Origin: a virus
Reading direction: 5' to 3' (one strand)
Length of the DNA: 25,196 bases
Virus record (IMG/VR): IMGVR_UViG_3300042988_000668
Location: 1 to 25,196 of that record
In this document: positions 13,505 to 21,412 of the stretch, in pieces
How positions within the stretch are numbered: position 1 is the stretch's first letter
Layout of the letters: each line of letters starts with the position of its first letter
Program-made: the position numbers and the translations under genes
Notes under the pieces: model-generated
Told to the model about the DNA's origin: nothing
Databases searched by the model: none
The model's input: only the letters and a program-made list of their open reading frames with translations

Positions 13505-14620
13505 TTACTTTTTCTCCTTAGCAGCTTTAACTAAATCAGAAAAACTAGTTCCCTTAGATTGTGATGGAGTAGAAAGCGCAGCAGCTACTTGAGAAACTTG
13601 CGCTGGCCTGTACATTACAGTTGCTGAGCTACCACCAGGAAGCTTAATCGTAGGGGCCGCGTTTTGTGGTAGTACAGCAGTTGTAGTACCAGCCATAGGC
13701 TTTATCGATGGCTTTCCTGAGAGAACTGAAAGCAATCTATCCTTAAGAGTTGAGTCAAAAGGATTAGCATTTAGCGCACCATACTTAGAATAGACTAAGT
13801 TCTGCCCTGATTCTTTTTGATAATCTAAAATCTTCTGTGCAGCATCCCTACGCTGCATTTCTGTAAAATCCTGCATCCAGTTTTTGCCAGTTGCTTTTTG
13901 CACTTCTCTAATAACATTGGCACTACCCCAAATATCATAGGGCGATTCAATCGGGCCTTGTTTCCCTTTGTTTTTAATAGCGTTTAGCTCATAGTCTTTC
14001 ATTTCTTGAGCCATCTTTGCGTAATCACCGCCAAGCGCCATGCGATCTTGATAGGTTTTTTCAGTACCCTCTGGGCTAAATTTTAATCCATTTTTCATCA
14101 GCTCATAATTAGCATCATCAATTCCACCCTCTTTATATAAGGCAGCAAGGTTTTTCTTTTCTCTATCTTTAGTCTTAGATGGTCGAAGAAATGTCGCGCG
14201 TGCAATTTCTGATAATCCACCAGTAGCCATACCAAGAGTAGCACGACCAGCAAGCCCCTCCCATCCTTTAGGCTTTTCCTTGCTGAGTAGATCTTTAACG
14301 CCTTTTCCAGCAGCTAATGTTCCAAGGAGTATTCCAGCTTGTGGGCCAATACCAAGAGATCCAAAACTAGAAAGCGTACTTGGAGCCGTTGCAGGGCCAT
14401 AGGTAGGACTAAAACCACCGCTTGCATTTAGTGGGCCAGCAAGCTCTGTTCCAGTCGTTGGAGCGGAGCTTGATAGCGCCTCTTTTAATCCAGCCTGAAT
14501 TACAGGCGCAGGAATTCCAACAGGGGAAGCTTGCTGTGCTTGTGCAGCAGCTAAAGCCTCTTGTCGTTGAGCCTCTTGCCACTTTTCAATTAGTAATTGT
14601 TGTTCGAGTGTTAGTGCCAT
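13505..14620 (-). CDS. Internal virion protein candidate
   Basis: A 371-residue protein, abutting the nozzle gene. It begins with an Ala/Gln-rich helix, then a Pro/Ser/Thr linker. A Gly/Ala-rich hydrophobic patch (about 88-110, with 'GIGPQAGILLGTLAAGKG') follows, and another at about 125-140. A central charged helical domain (about 145-290) precedes a low-complexity tail ending KAAKEKK. No enzymatic motif was recognised. The mix of disordered and membrane-seeking segments fits an ejected internal protein. The assignment is positional. Confidence 0.7.
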   Translation of the reverse strand: MALTLEQQLLIEKWQEAQRQEALAAAQAQQASPVGIPAPVIQAGLKEALSSSAPTTGTELAGPLNASGGFSPTYGPATAPSTLSSFGSLGIGPQAGILLGTLAAGKGVKDLLSKEKPKGWEGLAGRATLGMATGGLSEIARATFLRPSKTKDREKKNLAALYKEGGIDDANYELMKNGLKFSPEGTEKTYQDRMALGGDYAKMAQEMKDYELNAIKNKGKQGPIESPYDIWGSANVIREVQKATGKNWMQDFTEMQRRDAAQKILDYQKESGQNLVYSKYGALNANPFDSTLKDRLLSVLSGKPSIKPMAGTTTAVLPQNAAPTIKLPGGSSATVMYRPAQVSQVAAALSTPSQSKGTSFSDLVKAAKEKK

Positions 14621-14626
14621 AGTAAA

Positions 14627-15496
14627 TTACTGATTAAAATTTCCATCGGGATAACTCCATGGCCCCAAATATGGCGGCAGCCTTGAGTAGGTATTTACCG
14701 ATAACACTCCACCACCTTGAAGTTTTGTCTTTGCAATCTCAAGTTGTTCCTCGGCTCTAGCTCTAAGGTCTGCATAATCTAACCCTCTTTCACATTTAAA
14801 TCGCCATACCGCACCATCAACTATGAATTGATTATTAAGAATTACTTCATCAGAATCATAAACAAAATCAGGATAGGTTTCTTGTAGTGTCCAAGTAATC
14901 AAACCATCATTTAAACTGCTTGGAGTTGGTGCACTTGTTCCAGTTGTAGCAGCACCTGTTGAACCACGATTAAAAATGTAGCCATTGTAGGAACAGTACT
15001 GGAAGCCAGCCCAAGAGGTTGATGCTGTCCAAGTTTTAGGTCGTCTTGAAATGGTTGAACAATACTCATAAACGCACTCTTGACCATTATCATCACTGGT
15101 TGGAGTTGGGTCGATATAAAACTGCTTATTCTCCCATCCTTTAACTCGGAAGCGTTGTCTTGGAAGTGTTGTAATCAATCCTGACTTGTAGTTCTGCCAC
15201 ATAACAGCATCAACAGGTCCAATCAAAGGCCAGTGCTGATCTCTATTCCAAAGAGTTTCGTTTAGCTTGTAGTCGTAATCAGCAGGGAGCGCATAGGAAG
15301 CTGTGTCAGTTGCAAGGTCGAAAAGATACTCCTTCTGTAATTCAGGCCATGCAAAATCATCTTGCACTTCATCCAATGCCTGATTGATCATCGCTTTAAG
15401 CAGAATCATGTTATTGCTAGTTGAGCCAATAAAAGTCGCTGGTACTGGTAGCATTAATCTTTGAGCGCAAGCTTGAGCGATTGCAAGTACTGTCAT
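14627..15496 (-). CDS. Head-tail adaptor (tail tubular A-like)
   Basis: A 289-residue protein. It opens with 'LAIAQACAQRLMLPVPATF', continues 'ALDEVQDDFAWPELQKEY' and 'SYALPADYDY', and ends with a helix 'DYADLRARAEEQLEIAKTK'. This order (N-terminal helices, W-x-E-L, Y.LP.D, beta region, C-terminal helix) is that of podophage adaptor/tail tubular A-like proteins that bind the portal. A Gly/Thr-rich insert (about residues 165-205, with 'RGSTGAATTGTSAPT' and 'DGLITWTL') looks like a small accessory beta domain. TAATG overlaps couple it to a fibre-like gene upstream. Confidence 0.85.
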   Translation of the reverse strand: MTVLAIAQACAQRLMLPVPATFIGSTSNNMILLKAMINQALDEVQDDFAWPELQKEYLFDLATDTASYALPADYDYKLNETLWNRDQHWPLIGPVDAVMWQNYKSGLITTLPRQRFRVKGWENKQFYIDPTPTSDDNGQECVYEYCSTISRRPKTWTASTSWAGFQYCSYNGYIFNRGSTGAATTGTSAPTPSSLNDGLITWTLQETYPDFVYDSDEVILNNQFIVDGAVWRFKCERGLDYADLRARAEEQLEIAKTKLQGGGVLSVNTYSRLPPYLGPWSYPDGNFNQ

Positions 15497-16059
15497 TACC
15501 TAATCCTATAAGTGTAAGTATAAGCGCAACCAGTGTTGCTAGTGCTAGGCAAGACCCCTGCCATATAAACTCTATCGTCAGCAGTATCAGCTAGAATAGC
15601 AAATGCCCCTGTAATACCAGCATCCACAGAACCGACACCGCCAGCATCTTCTACAGCACTAAAATTTGAGGCAATCGGGAGACTCATCTCTATTCTAATA
15701 AAGCCAGAAGCTGTCGGATCAATATCGACACGCCCACTAACTGTAACTACTGAACCAACTCGCAAGTACTGTGCTGTATATGAGGTAGATGAAGCAACGT
15801 TCGTAACATTCGTCAGTGTCGGTGTGTAAGTACCAGAAGCAAGAACAGGGAGAGATTCAATCTTGTCATAAATTGCATTCTTAGTCGGAACTTGAGTGCT
15901 TCCATCCCAACCAGCAGCGTAAGGATCGTCTAAAACAGTAACGGCGCCAGTAAAAGTTCCAGTGGTAGTAGAAATTCCACTATCAAAGTTTCCATCCCCA
16001 ATCTGCTTAGCTTGTTGTGGGTTGAAGCCCACCTGCATTAAGTTTGCAATTAAGGGCAT
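15496..16059 (-). CDS. Beta-rich fibre-like virion protein
   Basis: A 187-residue protein. Residues 1-22 (NLMQVGFNPQQAKQIG) form a helical, anchor-like segment similar to the start of the 134-aa protein at 16851-17255. The segment 'DDPYAAGWDGSTQVPTKNAIYDKIE' (split as DDPYAAGWDG and STQVPTKNAIYDKIE) is a common phage fibre module. The rest is a small beta domain with Y-T-P-T-L...N. It probably decorates the virion surface or binds a receptor. It shares a base with each neighbouring gene (TAATG). Confidence 0.75.
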   Translation of the reverse strand: MPLIANLMQVGFNPQQAKQIGDGNFDSGISTTTGTFTGAVTVLDDPYAAGWDGSTQVPTKNAIYDKIESLPVLASGTYTPTLTNVTNVASSTSYTAQYLRVGSVVTVSGRVDIDPTASGFIRIEMSLPIASNFSAVEDAGGVGSVDAGITGAFAILADTADDRVYMAGVLPSTSNTGCAYTYTYRIR

Positions 16060-16580
16060 TATGCAGCAGCTTGATAGTAAACTGTTCCTAGTCTAGCAGT
16101 AACTGTGCCAGCTACTAACGCTTGTAGAGTGAGCTTCATTGTAATCGCAGTAGTTAAATCAAGTCCTGTGATTTCCTCGTAAGCGTTAAAGAAAGCCCCT
16201 GCTGAGTTTGTAGATCCTTGATTAACTCTAATAGTTGTAGAATTAACTCTAATAATAACCCCTTGCTTTACCCAAGAAAATACTCCAGAAGCAGTTATTA
16301 CAGAATATGCAGCTAGAATATTTGTTCCAGCGAAATTAACAATAACATTACCATTAGAACCTGTTGCAGTACTAATTCCAGCATAGTTAAAGAATAACTT
16401 ATCGCCATTAGCAGCTAATTGCCCTGCCGGGACTGTAAATGAGTAGGCATTAGTAACGGAAGTCCCACTACTTGCGGCATCGGTATAACCATCAAATAAT
16501 GTTGTAACTATGCTAGAGGCACTACTACCACCGCCAACTAATTCAAATTCACCAGTAAGTGGGTTTAATTTTAATCCCAT
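16059..16580 (-). CDS. Beta-rich small virion surface protein
   Basis: A 173-residue protein opening 'MGLKLNPLTGEFELVGGGS', a start common among small podophage structural proteins (linker peptide before a beta domain). The remainder is a beta-sandwich-like sequence with alternating hydrophobics and Asn/Thr/Ser/Gly. It has no cysteines and no enzymatic motif. The position between adaptor and decoration-type genes suggests a fibre or head-surface component. Confidence 0.75.
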   Translation of the reverse strand: MGLKLNPLTGEFELVGGGSSASSIVTTLFDGYTDAASSGTSVTNAYSFTVPAGQLAANGDKLFFNYAGISTATGSNGNVIVNFAGTNILAAYSVITASGVFSWVKQGVIIRVNSTTIRVNQGSTNSAGAFFNAYEEITGLDLTTAITMKLTLQALVAGTVTARLGTVYYQAAA

Positions 16581-16589
16581 GTTATCCTC

Positions 16590-16805
16590 TTATGTTAATG
16601 TAGCAGTAGATAATAATTCTTTTGTTGAGTCGACATAAACAACAACTAGAGTTGCTACCGTAGCCCCACTAGCCCCACCTAATTTAAATGTATACGTTTC
16701 TGTAGTGGAATCTGTTTGCGCCATAGAAACATAATCAGCGTTAGGAATAGCAATTCCATTTAATCTATAAGACGACCCACAACTTAAATTTTCTCTATAT
16801 CCCAT
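16590..16805 (-). CDS. 71-aa beta-rich phage protein
   Basis: A short protein with the pattern 'ETYTFKLGGASGATVATLVVVYVDSTKELL'; the core is Y-T-F-K-x-G-G, then G-x-T-V-A-T-[LI]-x-V-x-Y-x-D-S-T-K. I recognise this pattern from small structural-module proteins of podophages with unknown function. The upstream sequence (GCAATAGGGGCTTTACTTCC then ATGGGGG) includes a terminator-like hairpin. The gene may thus be transcribed by read-through. AGAGGATAAC precedes the next gene start. Confidence 0.7.
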   Translation of the reverse strand: MGYRENLSCGSSYRLNGIAIPNADYVSMAQTDSTTETYTFKLGGASGATVATLVVVYVDSTKELLSTATLT

Positions 16806-16826
16806 AATCCCCCATGAGGAAGTAAA

Positions 16827-16844
16827 GCCCCTATTGCTAGGGGC
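16827..16844 (-). terminator. Hairpin with GCAA tetraloop, weak terminator
   Basis: GCCCCTA and TAGGGGC form a perfect 7-bp stem around a 4-base loop that reads GCAA on the minus strand, a stable GNRA tetraloop. On that strand it is followed by TTTACTT, a short T-rich tract. It sits just after the stop of the 134-aa gene. It may be a partial terminator or RNA-end stabiliser within the late operon. Confidence 0.6.
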
Positions 16845-16850
16845 GTAATA

Positions 16851-17255
16851 TTAAGCTTCCTTAGCGTAAACTGAGACTAACCAGTCCGTAGAACTCAATC
16901 GAGTACATACGTTACCAGCAGCAGCAGCACACGTTACAGCAGCACCAGCAGATCCGCCGTTAAGCGTTCCACTTGCAGAGTGCGGAAAAATGTTAATTGC
17001 ATTAGCACCATTGTTTTGAACAATAACTGGCTGACCAATTGGAGAGTCTGGCAACTTAACGCCAGTACTTGCAGCAGCAGTACTAACCACGTTTACCAAG
17101 CTAACCAAAGCCAACGCATCACCAATAACCGTTCCAGCAGCTGTTAAGCCAGTAGAAACGCTTTTGGTGGGAGCAGCACTAATAGTTTGAGTAGCGATAA
17201 CACTCGCTGCCTGACTAGGTATTCCTGTTGCCATTAAATCTGATATTTCACTCAT
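16851..17255 (-). CDS. Small beta-domain virion protein
   Basis: A 134-residue protein. The N-terminus 'DLMATGIPSQAASVIA' resembles the start of the 187-aa protein (L-M-x2-G-x3-Q-x-A-x2-I). From about residue 50 a beta domain runs 'GVKLPDSPIGQPVIVQNNG', 'INIFPHSASGTLNGG', and ends '...SSTDWLVSVY'. This is a frequent phage fibre/decoration domain (LP....G....v.N.g...i.iyP.sG..inG.......W). It is the uninterrupted counterpart of the domain that is split by Cys-rich blocks in the protein at 21880-23463. Confidence 0.75.
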   Translation of the reverse strand: MSEISDLMATGIPSQAASVIATQTISAAPTKSVSTGLTAAGTVIGDALALVSLVNVVSTAAASTGVKLPDSPIGQPVIVQNNGANAINIFPHSASGTLNGGSAGAAVTCAAAAGNVCTRLSSTDWLVSVYAKEA

Positions 17256-17259
17256 TGTC

Positions 17260-17958
17260 TTATTCCTCTATAAATTTTCTACTTGTTTTTTTAGCTTGAA
17301 CGCTTTCAGTCGCAGCTTCCTTAGCTTGAGCATCAACACGCTCAGCTAGTTCCGCCATTTGTCGCCTCAAGCTTTCAATCTCTGCATCTTTCTCAGCAAG
17401 CTTAGCATCCACAGCAACGCCGGGGGCTAGTGCGTCAACTCGCATCTTATATGCTCTTGCTCTCTCACGATCATCCCGAGCGCCCATGCCGAAAATCTGA
17501 ACATCAGAATCGGACATTGTAGCAAGACGCTCTACTGAGAAAATCTTGTGAAACTTGTAAATCTCTGCACGAGCTGGATCGTTCTTAAACAACATGATGA
17601 TTGGAGTTCCAAGAGTATCTTCAGAAGCGTTGCGGACAAATAAGTTCCACTCATTTGGAAACTTCTTAATATCGGAAACAGTTGCAAGCTGATCTACTTT
17701 CCACTTTTTTGTTTCATGGTCAAAGTGAACTTTATCTTTAATTCGTCTACGAGTAATTAGGTTTCCTAGATTACGCTCTTTATGAATGTAGACAAAATTT
17801 TCAGTAACTAATTTACCTTCTACGCCTGATTTGAAAGGCATTTCTTCAGAGACTAATTCAAATTTAGTAATCATAGCTCCAGGGTTGGTGTCATTTTCCC
17901 CATCTACATGATCGAATCCTTCGTAACCTTCGATATGGATTGTTGGTTGTAAGCTCAT
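17260..17958 (-). CDS. Conserved structural-module protein of unknown role
   Basis: A 232-residue protein. It contains 'EKDAEIESLRRQMAELAERV', a clear C-terminal coiled coil (about 185-215), and before it 'DPARAEIYKFHKIFSVERLATMSDSD' (core: E-x-Y-K-x-H-x-I...E-x-L-A-x-M-S-D) and 'GMGARDDRERARAY'. The pattern 'Y..h.i.tvE.LA..sD......g.ga...r.rA' is familiar from podophage proteins encoded near the capsid gene, function unknown. The N-terminal half is mixed alpha/beta with many charged residues. It is preceded by a terminator-like hairpin. Confidence 0.75.
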   Translation of the reverse strand: MSLQPTIHIEGYEGFDHVDGENDTNPGAMITKFELVSEEMPFKSGVEGKLVTENFVYIHKERNLGNLITRRRIKDKVHFDHETKKWKVDQLATVSDIKKFPNEWNLFVRNASEDTLGTPIIMLFKNDPARAEIYKFHKIFSVERLATMSDSDVQIFGMGARDDRERARAYKMRVDALAPGVAVDAKLAEKDAEIESLRRQMAELAERVDAQAKEAATESVQAKKTSRKFIEE

Positions 17959-17977
17959 AAATTCCTCTTTTAATAAA

Positions 17978-18005
17978 TTTAGGGGTGAGTTGCCCCACCC
18001 CTAAA
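17978..18005 (-). terminator. Terminator-like hairpin after decoration gene
   Basis: TTTAGGGGTG (17978-17987) and CACCCCTAAA (17996-18005) form a perfect 10-bp stem with an 8-base loop, in the gap between two genes. On the minus strand it is followed by TTTATTAAAAG, a weak T tract. It probably reduces transcription beyond the highly expressed capsid and decoration genes. Confidence 0.65.
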
Positions 18006-18010
18006 GGTTG

Positions 18011-18478
18011 TTATGCGGCAGCAGTTGTCATATCACACGCAGCAAAGGCAGCAGCATTAGCAGCCGATGTAATTGTGGTAATCAACTTCAACCCATTGAT
18101 TAGAGTTGTAGCAGCATCATCAACAACACCAGCGGTTGCAGTAGTGTAGATTTTAACATCTTGCACGCAAGATGCAGCAAATCTACCTGTATGCTGACCA
18201 CTTCTCACTACCCAACCATATTCGTTATCAGCAAACGCTACTTGAGCGCAGCCAACACGTGCTGGTTCGGTCGAAGGGTTAGTTGTTGTGGTTGCACTAG
18301 CAGCTTGGAAATCATCATCTATCTTAACATAGTCATAGATAGTAATGGCTCCACTAGCCTGCACGTACTCCCATCTTGAACCAAGATCATCATAAGTTGA
18401 TGTTCCTAGATCAAATTTCTTGTCTGTTGACGTTTCGCGCAATCGCGCTCCAGTCAAATTTACGGAACTTGATGCCAT
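18011..18478 (-). CDS. Capsid decoration-type protein
   Basis: A 155-residue protein directly downstream of the capsid gene. It is beta-rich and Ala/Thr-rich, with 'VGCAQVAFADNEYGWVVRSG' in the middle and 'KIYTTATAGVVDDAAT' near the end, a pattern of small proteins co-encoded with major capsid proteins in many podo- and siphophages. The size and position fit a head decoration (cement) or head-fibre base protein. It has three cysteines. The terminator-like hairpin after it would set the end of a capsid-decoration transcript. Confidence 0.75.
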   Translation of the reverse strand: MASSSVNLTGARLRETSTDKKFDLGTSTYDDLGSRWEYVQASGAITIYDYVKIDDDFQAASATTTTNPSTEPARVGCAQVAFADNEYGWVVRSGQHTGRFAASCVQDVKIYTTATAGVVDDAATTLINGLKLITTITSAANAAAFAACDMTTAAA

Positions 18479-18495
18479 AATATTTTCCTTTTAAA

Positions 18496-19470
18496 TTAGT
18501 CGTTATTCAGAACACCAAGTCTGCGGAAGTTCTTAGCGGTAAGGTTACCCATCCACGCCAAGTACTCAATCTGAGAATCTTGATTGAAGCTATCACGCTT
18601 AGGCAATCTAACAAGATTGCGGTTAGTGTGGTAGCAAAGATCCATAACTTCTGGGTCAAGAAAGTACATAGTACTTGCTGGCATTCCAGAAATAGTAGGC
18701 TCAAGAACAACTTCAGCTCTCTTATATTTGTAAGTATCGAAACCGATCTTAGCAAGAGTCGCGTTGTTGTCAGTAAGTCTCTGTAATGGATGAACAGCAG
18801 CTTCATAGAATCCAAAAGTTGCGTTATCAGCCAAAATACCTTTAGTCTTACCTTTCCAAGCCTGGATAAGAATATCCAAACTATCCATGTACTGAACGAT
18901 GTTTGATGCAGATAATGCAACACCACCATCAGTTGTAGCACGATAGAACTGGTTCTTAGCAAAGCTGAAAGACGATCTAGAAATACCACCAACAGTTCCT
19001 GTTCCGTTATCAGAGATAAGGGCTTGGAGTCCGTTGATTTGATTTGAGAGTGAACCATCAGACAAAAGATCTTCGTTGAAGTTATTCTCGAAAGACATTT
19101 TAGCATTAAGTACACGAGAACGAATCAAGTCGCGGTTTTGGGATTTTCCAGAGTTCTGAAGAATCTCACGACCATTGGCCTGAATGTTAATCGCTACCTG
19201 GCACCACACATACTGGAACACACTGAATACTTCGTTGGAACTTGTATTCAATTGCTCATCCCCAGAGTAACGCTTATAACTTCCGTTTTCAGCGTACATA
19301 ATTGGGATTGCGATAGTTGGGCCACCATCTACACCGCGAACTGAACCATGCTCTTTTAGAAGCGCAGTAGTCGCATTTTTTGTCAGAATGTTATCGAACA
19401 ATTCGTCCTCTAACTCCTGAACAGTTACTGCCAGTAAATCACCAGCAAAGTTACTATTTGGACTTGTCAT
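18496..19470 (-). CDS. Major capsid protein, HK97-fold
   Basis: A 324-residue protein. It contains 'DGGPTIAIPIMYAENGSYKR' in the N-terminal part, corresponding to the N-arm/E-loop region ('DGG..I..Pi.Y..N....sYsG'). A 'GLQALISDNGTGTVGGISRS' segment lies in the middle, and the C-terminal 'LAWMGNLTAKNFRRLGVL' is a recognisable signature of a large HK97-fold capsid family (WMGNLT..N.RR.GVL). The length fits the family. It lies between scaffold and decoration genes. A small inverted repeat overlaps its ribosome binding site. A leucine-rich 202-codon ORF in another frame is a shadow. Confidence 0.93.
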   Translation of the reverse strand: MTSPNSNFAGDLLAVTVQELEDELFDNILTKNATTALLKEHGSVRGVDGGPTIAIPIMYAENGSYKRYSGDEQLNTSSNEVFSVFQYVWCQVAINIQANGREILQNSGKSQNRDLIRSRVLNAKMSFENNFNEDLLSDGSLSNQINGLQALISDNGTGTVGGISRSSFSFAKNQFYRATTDGGVALSASNIVQYMDSLDILIQAWKGKTKGILADNATFGFYEAAVHPLQRLTDNNATLAKIGFDTYKYKRAEVVLEPTISGMPASTMYFLDPEVMDLCYHTNRNLVRLPKRDSFNQDSQIEYLAWMGNLTAKNFRRLGVLNND

Positions 19471-19480
19471 TTAAAATTTC

Positions 19481-19494
19481 CTCGTTAATACGAG
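19481..19494 (-). promoter_or_regulatory. Hairpin overlapping capsid gene ribosome binding site
   Basis: CTCGT/ACGAG form a 5-bp stem around a 4-base loop just upstream of the capsid ATG (19470). On the minus strand the 3' arm ends in GAG of GAGGAAA, the Shine-Dalgarno sequence, nine bases before the ATG. The stem is weak, so it could modestly tune translation or be chance. Confidence 0.35.
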
Positions 19495-19501
19495 AAACAG
19501 C

Positions 19502-20629
19502 CTAGCGACCAACCGCGTCAAACGCTTTATTGATTGCAGAATCTAGCTTCTCGTTAAAATTATTTCCTTTCAAACGAGATTTCGGAGCTAGTATTGCGGC
19601 AGATGGCGCACCATTAACAGAGCTTGCAGCAGCTTGTGCCTTTTGAGCGTTAGCAGCTAAAGCAGCTGGATTTGGTTTTGCCACAGAGCCAGAGAAAGAC
19701 ATCACTTCGCTTTTTACTTCATCATATGCTTGTGTAAGCACATCAATTAGTGAAAGTTCAGGATTGGCTTGCCCTATCATTTCTGATCGTTGTGTGATTT
19801 GAGCCGCGAACTTTTCAGCAAAAGGTCGTCTTAATTGCCCTTGAGAATCAGTTGCATCCTTAAAGGAGTCAACTTGTCGGACAAATAATTCTCGCTCTTG
19901 AGATTGTCGGTACTCAGTCCACTCTTGCTCAACCTTTTGGGCTCTTGCAAGGGCTTCCTCAACACGTGGATCATTAGCGCTCTGTTCTTGGTAATACTGT
20001 TCTGAATCATCGTCATATAGGCTTTCAGGGGTTAGACCATTATCGGCCATCAACTTGCGAATACCAGATTTAATATCAGAAGTGAGAACCTTATCCCACG
20101 CTCTGTACCGCTCTAGTTCTTCGATTGGTGATTTAATGCCTTGCAGCACCATCCGATCTTTATTTGCTTCCCAACCATCATGGAGTTGTTTAGCAATTTG
20201 TCTTGCTCCTTCAGTCTCTTGCACAAACCGATTCCAGCCTTCAGATCGCTTGGTATCATAAGCAAGTAGGTTTTTGATCACCTCCTCCTTACTTCCCTGA
20301 GCAACGGCTTTCTTTAACTCGGCAGGCCAAAACGCAGGCATACTAGCTGGTTCAAACGTTTCCGCTTGAGTGCTTTCTGGCTCTACATTAGTGCTTTGGT
20401 CTGATACTGGTTGTTTTGCAGCGAACTTTCCGCTGGCATCACGTGTTTTAGCCTTTACTGGCTCTGGTGCTGGTTCCGCGCCTTCTGTCTCGGTAGACGC
20501 ATCAACACCTTCAATCTCTGGCGATTCGGGGGCTTCTGAAGTTTCAGGAGCCTCTGGTTCATCTGGAGTTAGGGAAGCTTCCGCAGCATCCATAGCCCTA
20601 TCTAACATCTCGTTATCTTCTAAGCTCAT
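19502..20629 (-). CDS. Capsid scaffolding protein
   Basis: A 375-residue acidic protein immediately upstream of the capsid gene. The N-terminal 60 residues are Glu/Pro/Ala/Ser-rich and disordered, ending 'KTRDASGKFAAK', a basic motif common in phage scaffolds. Next comes 'MPAFWPAELKKAVAQGSKEE', then long charged helices and coiled coil (about 225-265), and a basic C-terminal helix 'LDSAINKAFDAVGR' that could bind capsid protein. The composition, helical content and gene order (portal - scaffold - capsid) support the call. No protease domain is visible. Confidence 0.85.
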   Translation of the reverse strand: MSLEDNEMLDRAMDAAEASLTPDEPEAPETSEAPESPEIEGVDASTETEGAEPAPEPVKAKTRDASGKFAAKQPVSDQSTNVEPESTQAETFEPASMPAFWPAELKKAVAQGSKEEVIKNLLAYDTKRSEGWNRFVQETEGARQIAKQLHDGWEANKDRMVLQGIKSPIEELERYRAWDKVLTSDIKSGIRKLMADNGLTPESLYDDDSEQYYQEQSANDPRVEEALARAQKVEQEWTEYRQSQERELFVRQVDSFKDATDSQGQLRRPFAEKFAAQITQRSEMIGQANPELSLIDVLTQAYDEVKSEVMSFSGSVAKPNPAALAANAQKAQAAASSVNGAPSAAILAPKSRLKGNNFNEKLDSAINKAFDAVGR

Positions 20630-21006
20630 TTAACTAATCCTAACTTTTTAGCTCTTTCATAGCGTTCCTGGTTTTCTCTGGCTCGCCACTCTCTTTTTAT
20701 TGGATCATTAATAATAGACTCTGCTTTATCAATTTTGTCCATGATAACGGCATCTGTAATCTTATCTTTTACCTGTCTTGGTCGTTTTGACAATAGGTCA
20801 TTACCAACCACGTCTAAACCTAAGGATTTTGTAGCTTTCATATAGGCAGAAGTGGAATCGTAAACCTGCTCTGTTACTGGATGCCAGAGTGGGTTCTTTA
20901 GAGTGTCTTGGTGGATAAATGCAGAAGCCGATTCTTTTGGCTCTGAATTGTAAACCTCAACTAGCTCACCAGTTTCTTTGTCGTATTTATAGACAGTTCG
21001 GGCCAT
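20626..21006 (-). CDS. Conserved phage head-module protein
   Basis: A 126-residue protein starting at the ATG at 21006 (MARTVYKYD); in-frame TTG at 21024 and ATG at 21015 are alternatives, and ribosome binding signals are weak for all. The sequence 'SAFIHQDTLKNPLWHPVTEQ' and 'YDSTSAYMKATKSLGLDVVG' matches a pattern (f..Dt....HP.t...ydSksa.....ka.G...vGND) of small proteins encoded upstream of scaffold genes in podophages. A basic helical C-terminus follows. Its stop overlaps the scaffold start (ATGA). Its role is probably in head assembly but not defined. Confidence 0.75.
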   Translation of the reverse strand: MARTVYKYDKETGELVEVYNSEPKESASAFIHQDTLKNPLWHPVTEQVYDSTSAYMKATKSLGLDVVGNDLLSKRPRQVKDKITDAVIMDKIDKAESIINDPIKREWRARENQERYERAKKLGLVK

Positions 21007-21034
21007 AGTTCTCATTATCCACAAAAATTAAATT

Positions 21035-21412
21035 TCAGGAATCCATCATTATTAGCATTACAATCATTTCTTCCTCTGCTGCAAGAATCTGTTGTGCTAA
21101 AAATTGTCGTTTTCGCAATTCTTCCAAACGCTTAGCCTGTAGTGCCTCTCTTGCTGCTTCTTCAATCTTGGCATGGAGCTGCGCGTCTAAATTGTTGAGA
21201 TTATCAATAATTGCTGAGTATTCAGCAAAATAATCTTTGATTTCAGTTTCAACCGCCTCTAGTTCCTCTGGTTTTTCAACAGGTTCATTATCATCTTCTT
21301 CAAGAACTGCGGAGAAAATCTTTTTCTTTTTTACAATATCCTCATGCTGACTATCAACAACACCGCCTGCATCAAGGAAATGTTTTGGGTTGAGCAAAAA
21401 GAAAAAACTCAT
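21035..21412 (-). CDS. Coiled-coil protein with aromatic N-terminus
   Basis: A 125-residue protein beginning 'MSFFFLLNPKHF', a start recurrent among small podophage proteins near the portal/scaffold genes. The rest is acidic, then a Glu/Lys/Leu-rich coiled coil (about 65-118), ending in a Met/Ile-rich tail. It abuts the secreted-protein gene upstream. No metal or enzyme motif. A role in head assembly is plausible by location. Confidence 0.7.
   Translation of the reverse strand: MSFFFLLNPKHFLDAGGVVDSQHEDIVKKKKIFSAVLEEDDNEPVEKPEELEAVETEIKDYFAEYSAIIDNLNNLDAQLHAKIEEAAREALQAKRLEELRKRQFLAQQILAAEEEMIVMLIMMDS

Noticed and set aside
18507-19115. 202-codon leucine-rich ORF on the minus strand
   Set aside because: It is an alternative frame inside the confidently identified capsid gene and has biased composition.
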